Positions 31,962 to 44,339 of a DNA stretch of 64,000 nt are shown piece after piece. Position numbers and translations under genes: made by a program. Each line of letters starts with the position of its first letter. Within the stretch, counting starts at the first letter, position 1. Below the pieces are notes generated by a model. The model saw nothing but the letters and a program-made list of their open reading frames with translations. It made no database searches and had not been told where the DNA came from. This stretch comes from Heligmosomoides polygyrus polygyrus (Eukaryota; Nematoda; Chromadorea; Rhabditida; Heligmosomidae), in contig OX377202.1 in assembly GCA_947396885.1 (NCBI GenBank), forward strand, positions 83,804,408 to 83,868,407, read 5' to 3'.

Positions 31962-34900
31962 GAAGTCGGTATGCAGGAAGGCTACAAAAGAGCGAGGAAC
32001 CAGCAGGGATGGTACTTTGATTATCGACGAAGATCGCACCCAGTCGTCTGCTGACCCCGCTCACCGGCCCAAGCATGCCATATCTGCGCATAAAACAGAT
32101 ATACAAACGCTAGAAAAGCTCTTGGTGCGATGGCTAGTGACTGCATCGCCGAGTGGCGACAAGAGGGCTTAATTCGACAGCCGTAGGTTAAACTCACAAA
32201 AGGTTGAGTGCTGTTCTACAATCGCATTAAAAGACCAATACAAGATTGATTAAGACATCTACTTGCCACCTACTCCTTCGAAAGGTTATCAGTCCTGCAT
32301 GTTCTGCAGGAAGCACTCGAAGTTTCGCGTGAGGAGACACTTGCATACTGCTCATCCGGAGACGCTTCGACAAAGTTCTGATCTCGAGGTGCTATTACCG
32401 ATCATTTATTTCATATTGCTGTTGGGCTGTTGTGAGGACAAGTTTGGGCACCTGTGGTGTGGCACTCTGCGGTAAAGACAGACTATTGTCCACTGCTCTA
32501 GGTTTTCATCGAGTCTATTGCAACACTAATCTGCATTTTGGATTATTGCAATAATGAAACTCCAATCAGATCGCCGATCAGGTGTGCCATGGGGTCGTTG
32601 AGGGAATGAAGGAGATTTCCGTCGATTTCTCGCGTCTTCCCGATCCAATTAAAGAGCGCGAGTTTAGAATATACGGTGGGCTTATGAAGCAGCTCACTGC
32701 AGTAGGTGCTCCCGTTCACAAGGTACTGCCTATTAAAATTTTAACGCAGCACACAGAACTCACTACTATCTTGCAGTCCTACACGTATCGTCCATACAAG
32801 GAGCAGAACCGGAAACGTTAGCGCACTGAACCCGTGGTGCATGTCGAATCGCAAGGGGAAATCTTATGCATTGCTCAGCCGTCATCGTCTACGGCTGAGC
32901 AGTTGGCAGTCGTTTTCACAACGGATGTAAGAAACTAGTGATGGCAAAAGGAAATTTATTGACTGTGATCTATGAACCTTGCAATGGTCGCCTCCCATAT
33001 GTGCTGCTCCATCGATTGGCCGCCACCGTGAGTACAGGATGTATTCGACAAGGACTACAAACGTCACTGATAGTGCGACTACGATTCTGCACCATCAATT
33101 TTTATATTTTACAGGTGGAGGAAGCGTGCACAGTTGGTTTTCACGGAGACCAGATGAAAAGCTAATGTTCTGCCATGCCCACGACGACTACATTGCGGGT
33201 TACACACGCAGGGCTAGTGAGCGTTCATGCACGTGGGGTTTATGATGACGATGACTACTCTACATGAATGTAAGGTTACAAGCGAACGCTTAAGCCTCTT
33301 CGAGACTAATCGAGCTAAAAATATGGAGGAAGCTAGTGAGTGCAGCACACCCTATAATGGCAGCATTCAAGGAGATGCTTCAGGAACAAGTGGTGAATGG
33401 CTCTGCCGTCTTTGAAATGTTACACTCGCACATACTTAGCCACTCAAAAACGAACATCTCTTTAGGGTGGACATTTCCGTAAGGCTCCTAGCGGTAATCG
33501 GACGGGCGATGGCTCTGAGAAGTACAAAAGCTTCGCAGCCGGATTTATGTTGATTGCCATGCGAGCACGACAGCGGTAGGCAGCAGTGCGAGAAGTTTAC
33601 GGAAGTATGCTTGCATATCGAGACAATTCGTTGTTTTTCAGTGTGGGAAAGGTCATCACGATAGATGACGTTATATACTCCAGTGCTATTGTGAAGAGCT
33701 TCTTTCGGTGCCTTCTCGACAGCGGAGTCTCCGTAGCCGCTTACGTTGGATTTGCAAAAGCGCTGACCGCTTTTTATAAATTCGTCGACCGGCACATGCT
33801 AAACAGTACGTTTAGCCCTCTTCGTTTCCTCCATTCTCTTATTCAGTCCAGAACGCTTGCAGATGACGCGTGCAAAAGGAAACAGAATATATCTTCTGCG
33901 CAAACTAACATGCTTTATGGGTCCCAGATGCTCATGCGTGATATGAAGAAGAGTCACACATTTGCTGGGATAAGGGCTAAACCGAAAGCAAAGGTTACTT
34001 TAGAGATCGCTTTTATTGCAGACCGTGAAGTAATAAAGCGAAGTGCATTCAAGAAGCTGCGAGCTATTGCGTGGCGCGCGCGATTGTCCAGCACGAATAG
34101 GTGGACAAAGGGATTAGGGCTATCATGACGGACTTTAAGATTACTGGAAAGCTGCGTGTGAAGGACTACAACCTCGTCATGAGGTAAACACTTGTTTTGG
34201 CCTTAGCAAATTAAATAATAATAACAAATAATATTTTTTCATACAGTGCTCTGATGGGCTATATCATCCACTGTTGCGGGACAAGAAACGACTCGATCTA
34301 TAAGATGCACTACGGCAGTGTGGTCAACTTGTCAGAATAGGATCGAAGTCCGGGTACAACTGGCGTCCGCTTCGATGGACGTGCTCAGGTTGGTCTGTAT
34401 CCGAATCCCAAGCAGCTGCACTTCATGAAAGACTATAGCAACTATGCAAGAGCGGGTTTTTCGTCATCGACGAGAAGTCGCATCGATGGATCGAATACTT
34501 CGTCGCACTAAGACAGTAGTACGTGAAGACTGTTAAATTCTTGTTCACTACTTCCGCGAAAAAAATCTCTAAGAAATTTTCAACCCTCGTTCTTCAGTGC
34601 TGTCAAAAAAGAAGAACTTCGGGATGCGGATGACGCAGAGTACCCGTTTTTCCTGTTATATGGTGGCCAGCCAGTCAATAGCGGTTCTGTCCGAGGTGTC
34701 CTCAATGGGTTCTTCAAAAGGATCGGATGCGGAGACTGTGCGATCTCCTGCGACCGGGTTTGCGCGATAACCAACAATCTTACAGACATACATTGATAAC
34801 TATTCGGAGGCATCAGCTTGAGAAAAAAAAACTGTTCACACCCGCCACGCAACAGCTGGTCTTCAGTTTGACGTGTTCACCGAGGCAGAGCTTTAAGGCG

Positions 34901-36386
34901 TCGAGCCTGCGGACAAAAGCATCTGCTTGTTGGCCGGATCATTTACCTGCTGAAAGCATTCTCCGGCCGACGACGGACGTGAAATGTATCACTTGTTAAG
35001 GCCATCAACAATGAACACAGCTCCAGCTTTACAACAACAACTATGTGGACGCATGCATAGAAGCTTATAAAAGGCTTAAAGTATTCGCTGACGACGAGAT
35101 GAGGAACGTTAAGAGCGATGTACTCTCAGCTAAGCGAGCTGTGAAAATATCGACGCGAGGTATTTGCACTGCAGAATTCCATTCGCAACCTAAATAAATC
35201 ATGCAACCACAAACCGCTTTAGGCGAGGCACCCTCCAAACTGGCGACAACGGCGATGTTACAGACTGTGATTCAGATCTGCATGTGGGGAGCTCCAGTGA
35301 ATCTTCGGACAGGAACGGAGGACGACAGGATAGTCTTGGTAATGTTGCATCCACCACGGCAAGAGTCGCCCGGAAACGCGGATCTGGGGGTAATCGGTAA
35401 CGCGGATCTATCCCTTCAACTTTTAGAGACATACAAGAGGGAGACTTGCTGTTCAGGATCTCAAAGCAATACGCCGACCAAGCGTCCAAGAAAAATGACC
35501 GAAAAGTCAGGTACATCGATGCCACATGTGCAAGGTTCAGTTTCATGCGAGGCACTTACAATATTGTTTTTAATTTCATCACTTATATGTACTTTAGACG
35601 ATCCTTACGAGTTCCATGACGATGAATCACCGATGACTGCAGAGCTCCCGACACCAGCAGAGCCGCCGATACCTAGAATGGCCAGCAAAGCAAGGCGAGG
35701 ACAGAGAGTCGTCGAAACCATTCCAATTCTAATGATGGAGCCTCCCTGTGAGCAAGGCAAGCAGGAAAATACTGGAGGGGCGGTATTGTGAAAGCTTTCT
35801 GAAGCATTTTTTTGCACTGACTTGCGTCCACATTTTTGTTGGTATCAGGTGACAGGTCATTGTCAAATCAGCGGCCTAACGACACCACGGTGATCCTTGA
35901 CGCCTGTGGTTTTTTATGTATGCTTGTTTCGAAATCGCAAGCGGCTTCGCTGTTCCTGGAGACCACGCTACGTCTGCACAGCTTCGACGCGTACGCGGGC
36001 AGCGCAGCTGTCCTACACTGCCTTGAACGCACTACCAGCCAGGTACTCTTCGACCTTATTCTGATCTGACATGACGAATTATGTTGTACAGTGATACAGC
36101 ATCAAGGTTTCAGCTCGAATTCTCTGACGCCAGCGTGAATCCTATCGCTGGGGCTAACTAGCTGTGTCGTCTTCTCTGGGCCGCACACTACGACGCCTTC
36201 TGCATGAACAGCTCTGTAGTGTTGCTTTTCATGAGCTCAACAGAGTCGTTTCAAGCGACCGTTGTCGTTCTCGGGGAGCGTGTTGCGCCTGAATCGCAGC
36301 GAAGCTACAACTCCTGCGTCGCGGTTGTTGGCGAAAAAAACAACGCTCACTATTATTTATTGGTGACTTTACTTGGATTTTCTTGA
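31962..36386 (+). pseudogene. Spliced multi-copy gene, tyrosine-recombinase-like, long copy
   Basis: Successive exon-like stretches lie on the + strand. A basic start region (31962-32170) is followed by a C2H2 finger (CMFCRKHSKFRVRRHLHTAH, near 32295), then an exon reading EFRIYGGLMKQLTAVGAPVHK ending at donor 32723, joined in phase over a 54 bp intron to SYTYRPYKEQNRKR (one stop). A long exon follows acceptor TTGTTTTTCAG (33642) and has SFFRCLLDSGVSVAAYVGFA; after one frameshift, a 63 bp intron (34184-34246) leads in phase to LMGYIIHCCGTRNDSIYKM. That last pattern resembles box I of tyrosine recombinases (G-x-R-x-x-E/D); FFLLYGGQPVNSGSVRGVLN near 34650 fits the later part of such enzymes. 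Further exons follow to 36386. Stops and one shift make this a decayed copy. Crypton-like or another recombinase transposon is the best guess. Confidence 0.4.
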
Positions 36387-37019
36387 AGACACATCAGTGT
36401 TGTTATGAATTCGGTTTAGGTTCGAAGAAGCGCTGGTGGTGAGAAATTATTGCTGCCGATCAGTAATGTTTGGAGCGGAGCTGAAGTTCTTCGATTTACC
36501 ACGGAAGATAGTGAGATGTAGACGAAGCTGCTCTACACTGCTAACTGCAAAATCCGCGACGTGCTTAGAATTATGCATCGTTATCATAGCATTTTAAATG
36601 TGTAATGTGACAAGTACAAGCATCTGCATCTGTAAGAGAAAATAAAGTCTGGTTACTCCTGTTAAGAAAGAACATGTTCAATTTTATCACAAGGAAGAAT
36701 ACTATCGCCTTACCAGAACAACCGGGGAAGCAAATCTGAATTTTAAAAACGGAAAAATGAAATATTTGGATATTTTGTAATGTTTCTGAATTCTACTTTT
36801 GCAATTCGTCAAACCGTTTCCGCTTCCAGTCATATTCACGGGATTCCCGGATCAACTGCTGCTAAAGATTGATACTTTCGATCGATTAGAGCCGACTAGT
36901 CGATGCCTTTACACTTTGGTAAACCAATCCGCTATCCGGCATTTTTATGTGATTCCCAGTTGCAACGATCAACTCTTTCAAAAATCTATATTTTGGCCCA
37001 CTAAAGCTGTTCGATCGAC

Positions 37020-37190
37020 TGCCTCCGGGGTTGGTGAGTTGGTGCAAGCCTTGTCTGTAAAGAACAAAGCACTGGTGCGTTCATCGGTTGGTCATCTCAA
37101 ATCATTGTATAGGGCGAATACGCATTTAAATGGCCTCCCCGACATCGCGCAGAAGTAGGATGCGCGGTGCATCCCAATGGGCTTGATTAA
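37020..37190 (+). repeat. SINE 3' body
   Basis: Blocks TTGGTGAGTTGGTG, CTTGTCTGTAAAGAAC, TCATCGGTTGG, AATCATTGTATAGGGCGAATACGC, GGCCTCCCCGACATCGCGC and AGGATGCGCGGTGCATCCC are in SINE order. The tRNA-like head is missing or replaced by unrelated sequence. Confidence 0.6.
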
Positions 37191-37389
37191 CAGTTCTTTT
37201 TTGTTGTCCTAAAAGGAACGAAGACATCTTTTCATCTTTAAGGACATTGGCCAACACCTGGGCAGGTGAAAAATCCCTTCAAAGGTGTCCTTGTTTGTTT
37301 CGAGAAGTACCAGTTCAAGAATGCGGATAGTAAAGTGGTGCCGATAATTCGAAGAACCCTTTAACTGAAGTCCTTCGGGAGACCATTTC

Positions 37390-37600
37390 ATGACCCTCCA
37401 GACGATCCATCTCTGGCGTGGGCAGGCGCGCCCGTCACTAAAAGTCGGAAGGACGGCGTTGCGAAACCAGCGACCTGGTGGTACTTGGCACGTCGCGGCT
37501 GAGCTGGGCTCATGAGGGACGGTGCTGCTAAATCAGGGGCCTGGTGGTGCGGGCCGCGACTGCCAAGCCGAACGCTATAACACGGCAAACTACGAATCAA
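37390..37600. repeat. GC-rich dispersed repeat
   Basis: GGCGTTGCGAAACCAGCGACCTGGTGG and CACGTCGCGGCTGAGCTGG-type blocks resemble 41850-41925 (GGTTGCGAAATCGGGGTCCCGGTGG and ACATCGCGGCTTCCAGTTCC). In both places A+T-rich sequence and SINE-like body sequence follow. Confidence 0.45.
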
Positions 37601-37851
37601 ATGTGGAGTGAAAAAAATTCAAAAATTTAGAAAACATAAATTTTTCGAATCCTCATCCCTGTTTCTAGGTTTTGTTGAGTTGTTCGGCTCTTTCCAAGAC
37701 CTGGTATCGCGAACGCATATGACATCTCAACACGAAGTGCAATTGTCGATCGACCCGTTCCGATTCCGAATGGCAAGGCCCTGAAGAAGACCGATAACAC
37801 CGTCCAAAAGTCGAACATCGATCGAAGTCAATTGTCTGATGTATTCACAAG

Positions 37852-38318
37852 TATAAACTGTACTGTCTGTACTCGGGATCTATCCTAGTCCGGGGGCCAC
37901 ATAACTAAAAAGTATTATATGTAACAAATCCACTAAAAACTTACCTAGCGGCTCCTACCGAATAAGATAAGACCCTAAACAACAAGAAGTCACAAGGAAA
38001 GAAACGAAAAATTACATTTGTTGTAAGCCGGCAACGTTGTGTGCCCTGCTCACCATTTTGGATCCTGATTAAACATGTCAGGCAGCGGTCAGCACTCGGC
38101 ATGCCTCCATTCCCTCGCTCTTTGCCCGCCGAGACGGTTGTAAACCGCGGCGATTTTTTATTTTTTTGTTTGCTCGTTCGTTTTTGGTTTCTTTTTGGTT
38201 CCAGCTCGTTCCTTAGGAGCCGCTCGGTAATTCTCCATTCATTTTGTTGCCTACTTTTTAGTTATGTGCCCCCCTCCCCCGGACTGGGATAGATCCTGTA
38301 CTCGCATGTATAAACCAG
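37852..38318. mobile_element. Inverted-repeat element, about 465 bp
   Basis: GTATAAACTGTACTG...TACTCGGGATCTATCCTAGTCCGGGGGCCACATAACTAAAAAGTA on the left faces its inverse (TACTTTTTAGTTATGTGCCCCCC, ATAGATCCTGTACTCGCATG, TATAAAC) on the right. A second paired block is AGCGGCTCCTA. The arms are about 110 bp. There is no coding sequence in the core. Confidence 0.7.
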
Positions 38319-38359
38319 GGCTAAGGCAGCAGTTCGTGTACTCTGTTCAATTCTCGTTT

Positions 38360-40270
38360 ACTCGTTCCACGAAATAACCATCTAAAAGCAATTCAAACCT
38401 TCGTTCTTTTGTGTTGTCACAAAAGAAGAAATTCCGAATGCGGATAGCGAGAACCCGTTCTTCCTGCTATATGGCGGCCAACCCTTCAAGAGCGGCTCCG
38501 CCCGACCAGTGCTTAATAGGTTCTTTGAGAGGATTGGATGTCGGACTTTGTGATCTCCTGCAATCGGATACGCGCATCAAGCAACAGTCTTACAAGCTGC
38601 TATTGTTAAGTATTTGAAGCTTGTTCATTTAGACTCGGCAGTCAACAGCTGGTCTTCAGTTTAATATGATCGTTGAGGCAGAGCTGCTAAGGTATTCAGC
38701 CTGCGATCAGAACCATCTGCATGCTAACCGGTTCTCAAAGCTTTCTCTGGCCGACTGATGTGAAACCAATCACTTTTTCAGGATATCAACAACGACAACG
38801 AACACAGCTGCAGCTCTACAACAGCAGCTATGTGGACGCATGTATAGAGGCTTATAAAAAGCTAAGGGTATTCGCCGACAACGAGGTGAATACGCTTAAG
38901 GATGAAGTACTCGCAGCAAGACGAGTTGTAAAGATATCGACATGAGGAATTTGGATTACAACACGCCATTCGTAAGTACCTATATAGGCTATGCAATGCC
39001 GCCAGCTTGAGTGAATCTTCGCACTCGAAGGACGACAAGATGGTCCCATTTATGTTGCACCCACCACGCCAAAAGTTGTCCTAAGCCATGGATTGAGGTA
39101 TAAGCCTTTATAATTAATTTCAAGTTTTGGAGAAATGTCTGAGAAAGGCGCACTGTTTAAGAGCGGAAAGTAGTACGTCGAACAAGCGTCTCAAAAAAGC
39201 GATAGAGATAGTAGAAGCTTCGGCGCTACATCAACAAGGTCCAACACTAAACTACAGACACTTACTACACAGTTTTTAGTACATATCCCCATTCTCTTTT
39301 ACGTCTAGCCGCCGATACCTACCGATACCAGTAAAGCTGACACTACCTGCCGAGCCGCCGACACGTATGGCACGCTGCAAAACAAAGCGAGGAATGAGAG
39401 TCACAAAAGCCAGGAGCAGGAAAATACTGAAGGCAATTTTTCTAGAAGGGCTGGTTGGTGGCAAGACTTGCTTCAATGTTAGTTTTATGTGACAGGTTAA
39501 CGTCAATGCAAGTGCTTAACAACACTCTTAAAATCCTTGACGAGAATGCTTGCTCTGAAATCGCAAGCGTGATCAGTGATCAAAAGTCGGCTTCAGCTTG
39601 AATTCTCTGACAGTAACGTGATTTCTCTTGCCGGAGCTAACGAGCTATGTGGATTTCTCTGGGGAGCGCACTGTCGCGCCTTCTACAGAAGCGGCTCTGT
39701 GGTGTTGATCGTTGTCAGAGAACGAGTTGCGCCTGAAAGGCAGCGAAACTAAAGCGTCTGTATCACGAATGTTGGTCACAAAAACTACAATCAGATCTAC
39801 TCGGTGGCGAGCTTTCTTAGTTAGCAGAGATTAGTATTGTTCTTATGAGACTGATTTAGGTCCCATGCAGCGCTGGTGGCGGAAAATTATTGCTGCCAAT
39901 TAACAGTGTTTGGAGCGCAGTAGAAGTTCGCCGATTTCCAATGGGAGAAGATAAGATGCGGAAGAATCTGCGCTACACGGTGCACTGCAAGGTTTGTGAC
40001 GTGCTTAGAATTATGCGTGGTTATCATAGCATTTCTTATCTGTAGCACGACAGTAATGAAAATTCGTTTGCATCTGGAAGAAAAAATAAAATTTGGGTAC
40101 TTCTTTTAGAGAACATGTTCAAATGTACAACAAAGAAGAGCACTTCGCCGAGACAATCGCAAAGTAGGTCTGAAATTTGAAAAGACACACACAAAAACTG
40201 GATCTTTTGTAATGTTTCCAAATTTTTTTCGATTCATTGACATGTTTGGCGGTTTCCAGGTGTAACGTCA
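38360..40270 (+). pseudogene. Recombinase-like multi-copy gene, copy 2
   Basis: Homologous to 34.6-36.8 kb in the same order: a FFLLYGGQPFKSGSARPVLN stretch near 38460, a QLQLYNSSYVDACIEAYKKL then VFADNEVNTLKDEVLAARR exon (38800-38940), a proline-rich exon near 39310 and a LEFSDSNVISLAGANELCGFLWG stretch near 39600. Protein-level agreement in the 38.8 kb exon is better than that of flanking DNA, so the frame was under selection in the source. Stops and shifts are present. The 5' half is absent. The shared 3' flank extends to about 40250. Confidence 0.55.
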
Positions 40271-42050
40271 GGAGCGCCTGCGGCATGGAAAAAACTCGAC
40301 GAAAACGCCGATAACATGCAGTTGTTTTGTAGCATGTCAACCGTACTGCAGATTCACCCAACTCCATCCTCAAAGTGTATGAAACTCAAAAGCGCAAGAA
40401 CGGCTGTCCGATCGAAATTGTTTACTAACCATGACTCCTCTCCGTTACCCATCATCTTTAGGGATTTCCAACTCTAGTGATTAGCTTCGGTCAAAAATCG
40501 ATGTCTTCGTTCGATAGTGGCTGAATAGCCTGCTGATTACATTCTGCGAAGCCTATCCGCTTACTGACATGTTCACGAGATTCCCCTCTAAAAAGATCAA
40601 CTCTAGCCAAAATTCCATATTCTCGATCGATAACAATTGTTCGATTGATATTGTTTACTTGTTGTAAAGTTATTCGATCGGTCAGCGTACTGCCCCACGC
40701 GTTCTTCTACAGAATGTGGTGGAGGCAATTCGAAGGCGCACAATTTTTGCTCATGCCCAACAAGCTAGTCAAGGAGATTTTGTCCTTCTCCGACAGTCTA
40801 GTATTTGCTACTCCTCGCCGACCTCGAAAGGATGGAAGGCTTGGTTTGTTGGCTTAGGTGGAAAACTCGAAACACAGACCTACTCAGACAATCGCACCCG
40901 TAGATACGTCGTCTAAAAGGCACTAGGGCATCTCTGTCAGAGCGAACGCAGAGGCTAACCACATATTGTTCTCTCCCCATATGTGTGGTAATGTAATGGC
41001 GTTGGTCTAGATGTATGCGGGGTACCTAGGAGAAAAATTCGTACCTGCGGCGTTTCTGTGACGTCACGATAACGTCACAGGCGATTAAAAAAGCAAGCAG
41101 GAAAAATATGCAATTCTTCGTCTAATACGAGAGGCTATTTATTAAATTCTAAGGCACGAAGATCGGCAGAAGGTGGAGAAATATCACATCAAGGCAGCTG
41201 TACACAATAGGAAAGAAATACTTAGCACGAAAACACAATTCCAACAAAAATAACAACAAAACAGAAAAAGCATAAAAACTCACCAAGCCCTCCGGCCGTC
41301 CACAGTCCGCTGCGTCGATCAATGAATGACGCAATGACGTCATCGCCTCTTCGCTACGCCCCTGAGCACAGTCCTGCACGGGTTCCTTCCATTTCTTTCC
41401 ATATCCGAGCTCTTCCCCCACCTGTGTCTAATTTTCCCCTACTAAGGGCTATTTTGGCGCCCATAAATAATCGGTGTTTTCCTTGTGGATATCGATGCTT
41501 CGCTGTGGACTCGTAATTATTGGAGGTTTGATGGATCTACCTAGAGGTGCGATTGACTGAGTAGTGTTTGGTGCACGTGACGGCCGGCGCCTCATCCGAC
41601 TTCGCTAGCATGTGTCATCGTGTACCTAATTCGTCAAAAATTGCACTCCTTATGATAGCTTCTTCCAATCTGTATCAAATTGGCTCATGCTCGGCCTTTC
41701 AATTTTCCTAATGTCCCTTCTCATGGAAGCGGATGGTGAGCTGGTTCGGTTACTTTCGTGAGCCCCTAAGCTGGAATTCCTCAACGTAACGCCTCATGAC
41801 GCTAGAGAGTGCCTGCATTCGCGCCTCTCGCTGAGAGACGGCCGTGCCAAGGAAGTGGTTGCGAAATCGGGGTCCCGGTGGCCGTTGAAACATCGCGGCT
41901 TCCAGTTCCCTAATGGTGGAGCCAACGGATAAGCAAGCCCGAATTTAAAAAGTCAAAAATTCTGAAGAAGAAAGTTTTTAAAAAGTTTTATATTTATTTA
42001 TCTTGTATTTTTTAATAATCAACTTTAAATACTATACGAGCTCTGTTTCT
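40271..42050. other. Repeat-rich non-coding DNA
   Basis: It includes a minus-strand SINE fragment at 40690-40860 (TGTGGTGGAGGCAATTCG and related blocks), a stretch CTGTGACGTCACGATAACGTCACAG near 41055 with paired GTGACGT motifs, and the GC-rich repeat copy at 41800-41940. No exon is recognised. Confidence 0.45.
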
Positions 42051-42300
42051 GAAATCGAGGGCACTCGGCGCGTTTGCTTGGGTTTATCGCCAGGCGAACC
42101 AAGCCTTCGACTCCATAGAGTCGGTGAATTAGTGTCAGATTTGTCTGAGAAGGACTAATCAATGGCTTGCTCATCGGCTGCGTACCGCAAATCATTGTAC
42201 AGTCCAAACACGCACTTAAATGGCCTCCGCGATAGCCGGTAGAAATAAAATGCGTAGCCCAAACAAAAAAGGGATTGGTGCCGATATACGTACGTAATAT
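42051..42300 (+). repeat. SINE body
   Basis: Ordered SINE blocks: GGCGAACCAAGCCTTCGACTCC, AGTCGGTGAATTAGTG, TTTGTCTGAGAAGGAC, GCAAATCATTGTACAGTCC, AAACACGCACTTAAATGGCCTCCGCGATA and AAAAAGGGATTGGTGCCGATA. The head is weakly preserved. Confidence 0.6.
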
Positions 42301-42399
42301 ATTAGACGTTCAGTGGCATACCATTTGCCAAAAGTCGTCTGGTTGGGACTTACCTCGCTTATTACGTAGGTTAGGATGGTGTAAACTCCTCAAAATGGT

Positions 42400-43190
42400 T
42401 GAAGCGGACTTCTACACGTACCAACGCATACGCGCGATTCCCACTCTTCATTAAAAAATCGATAATGTCGATCGATGTTGTTCGGACGGTTGATGCTGTT
42501 GACATGTATAGTGTCGAGAAGGGCATCCACCGGCTAAATACTCAAAAGCCCTCAAGTAGCGAAGATCAATAATGGTGATCCGAATCTTCAGCTCGCTGCT
42601 AGCCTGCTGGACAGACGGAAGGACAGGGCAAACGGAGGAATGCCAGCTCTCATATTTCGGTAACACTTTCAAAAACTCGATTGATGTTAGCCGAATCCAT
42701 CTACTTGCTAAGAGGCCCATACATCGGCCATCATATCGCGTGACTCCCACTCCAGTCGGTAAAATCTGTACAAGATGCCCGTCGAAAAACGATAATATTG
42801 ATCAGTATTAGTCTCTTTATCAAGTACTTCGACCTGCATCGAAACCTACCATGCTTGCGTGACTTCCACATTGATGAGTCAAATCCGGGCGAAAATAGGT
42901 AACTCTGATGCAAAAATCAATACTATTGGTTGATCATTCGTTATTGATCACCCAATATAACGCCCCCTCCTCACTTGCTGTAAAGTCGATCCATCAACCA
43001 TCGCAATCACGTGGTTGCTAGCCCAGCTGGTTAGATCTGGGCGGAACCAACAATCCCGGTTGAACAACATGTGATTCCGTTCACGTGATTCCCAACTCAT
43101 ACCATCATCTCTAGCCGGGGTTTTCGATAAACAGCAGTCGTTCCATAGATATTGTTTATTGTTGTGAAGTTATTCGATCGATCAGCAGAC
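42400..43190. repeat. Decayed satellite-like repeats related to the 108-bp array
   Basis: Successive segments begin GATTCCCACTC/GACTCCCACTCC/GACTTCCACATT at irregular spacing of about 100-300 bp. Some are followed by AAAATCGATAATGTCGATCGATG or CGATAATATTGATCAGTA, which resemble the CGATAATATCGATCGAT part of the array at 11.6 kb. Similar segments occur near 40570, 43080 and 47070. Confidence 0.4.
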
Positions 43191-43194
43191 TGCC

Positions 43195-43335
43195 TCACGC
43201 GTTCTCCTTCTGTGGGATATGGAAGCAATTCAAACGCGCATTTGGCTTATGTTATGGCTACTGAAAAGTCTAGTGACCAGATACTAGACTGCTTGGAGAG
43301 GACTTTGTCCTCTCCAAGCAGTCTAGTATCTGGTT
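43195..43335 (-). repeat. SINE fragment ending in a perfect 27-bp hairpin
   Basis: Minus-strand SINE blocks (GCCATAACATAAGCC, AATTGCTTCCATATCCC) cover 43195-43270. Next to them, 43277-43303 is the exact inverse of 43307-43333 with a 3 bp loop (43304-43306). The related SINE piece near 40790 has only one copy of the ACAGTCTAGTAT arm. Confidence 0.75.
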
Positions 43336-43579
43336 GTCTTCGCTGATCTCGAAGGGATGGAAGGTTTAGTTCATTGACTTAGGTGGGAAACTCGAATCAG
43401 GGAACTGGCGTCAGGTTCACGTTACAGCCGGCGCTACCATGCGTCATCGTGCACTTTATTCGTCAAAAATTGCACTCCTTAAGATAGGTTCCTTGAATTT
43501 GTATCATATTGGCTCGAGCTTGACCTTTTAGGTTTCCTACTATCCCTTCTCATGGAAACGGAGGAGGAGCTGGTTCGGT

Positions 43580-44300
43580 TATTTTCATGACCACGGACAG
43601 AAGCATCAGCGTGCTAACCAGTTCAATTACCTGCTCAAAGCTTTCTCTGGTCGACGACGGATGTGAAACCATAGGGGCTTACAAAAAGCTGAAGAGATTC
43701 GTCGACAACGAGGGACATTTAAGGACGGCGTCGTCGCAGTAAGGCGAGCTCTGAAAATATCGACGCAAGGAATTAGCACTCCAGTATTTCAGGTCGAGAA
43801 GCCGGGAGCTTCGGCCCCACATTGGCAAGATTCGGCACTCAGCACCAGGCACTCACTAAACAGTTTTAGTACATATCCTCTTTCTCATTTCAATCGATCC
43901 CTTTCACAGCGATGAGCCGTCGATATCTCCAGTCACCAATAGAGTTGCCGATACCTGGAGAGTAGCTGATATCTATAGTAGGTAAAAAAACAAAGCAAGG
44001 ACTGAGAGCCGCAAAAGTCACTCCAGGTCTAACAGTGGAACTTCTCTGTGAGCTGCAAGATGAGCAAGAGGATACTGGAGATAATTTTCTAGAAGAAGTA
44101 TTTTAAAGAATGTTTGCATCAATGCATCAATATGCATCAATGTTGGGTGACGGTTCACCGTCAGTGCATAAGTAGCTGAGCGACACCCTCGGTATCTTTG
44201 AGTCCAGTGGTCTCCTGAGCATGCTTGCTTTGGAATCGCAAGCATCCTCTGTATTCCTTGATGTCATTATACTGTTTACTAATAAGAGAATGTAGACATA
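43580..44300 (+). pseudogene. Recombinase-like multi-copy gene, copy 3 (short)
   Basis: It matches the 3' part of the long copy: CAAAGCTTTCTCTGG near 43645, TTACAAAAAGCTGAAG near 43680, AAAGCAAGGACTGAGAGCCGCAAAAG near 43993 and a GIFESSGLLSMLALESQASS stretch near 44190 equal to ILDACGFLCMLVSKSQAASL of the long copy. Frames are broken. Confidence 0.5.
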
Positions 44301-44339
44301 AATAAAGATAATCATAGATGCGCTAGTGATGTCCAAGGG

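Noticed and set aside
34650..34830. Assigning the recombinase-like gene firmly to a named transposon superfamily
   Set aside because: The HxxR-type second box is only hinted at (DRVCAITNN or NRIRASSN in the two copies) in a region where all three frames look partly conserved; the nucleophilic tyrosine could not be placed.
35836..36066. OTU-type cysteine protease in the 3' exons of the multi-copy gene
   Set aside because: A GDG/S-like start and a late NAHYYLL segment recalled OTU domains, but the catalytic Asp-Gly-Asn-Cys pattern is absent in all copies.
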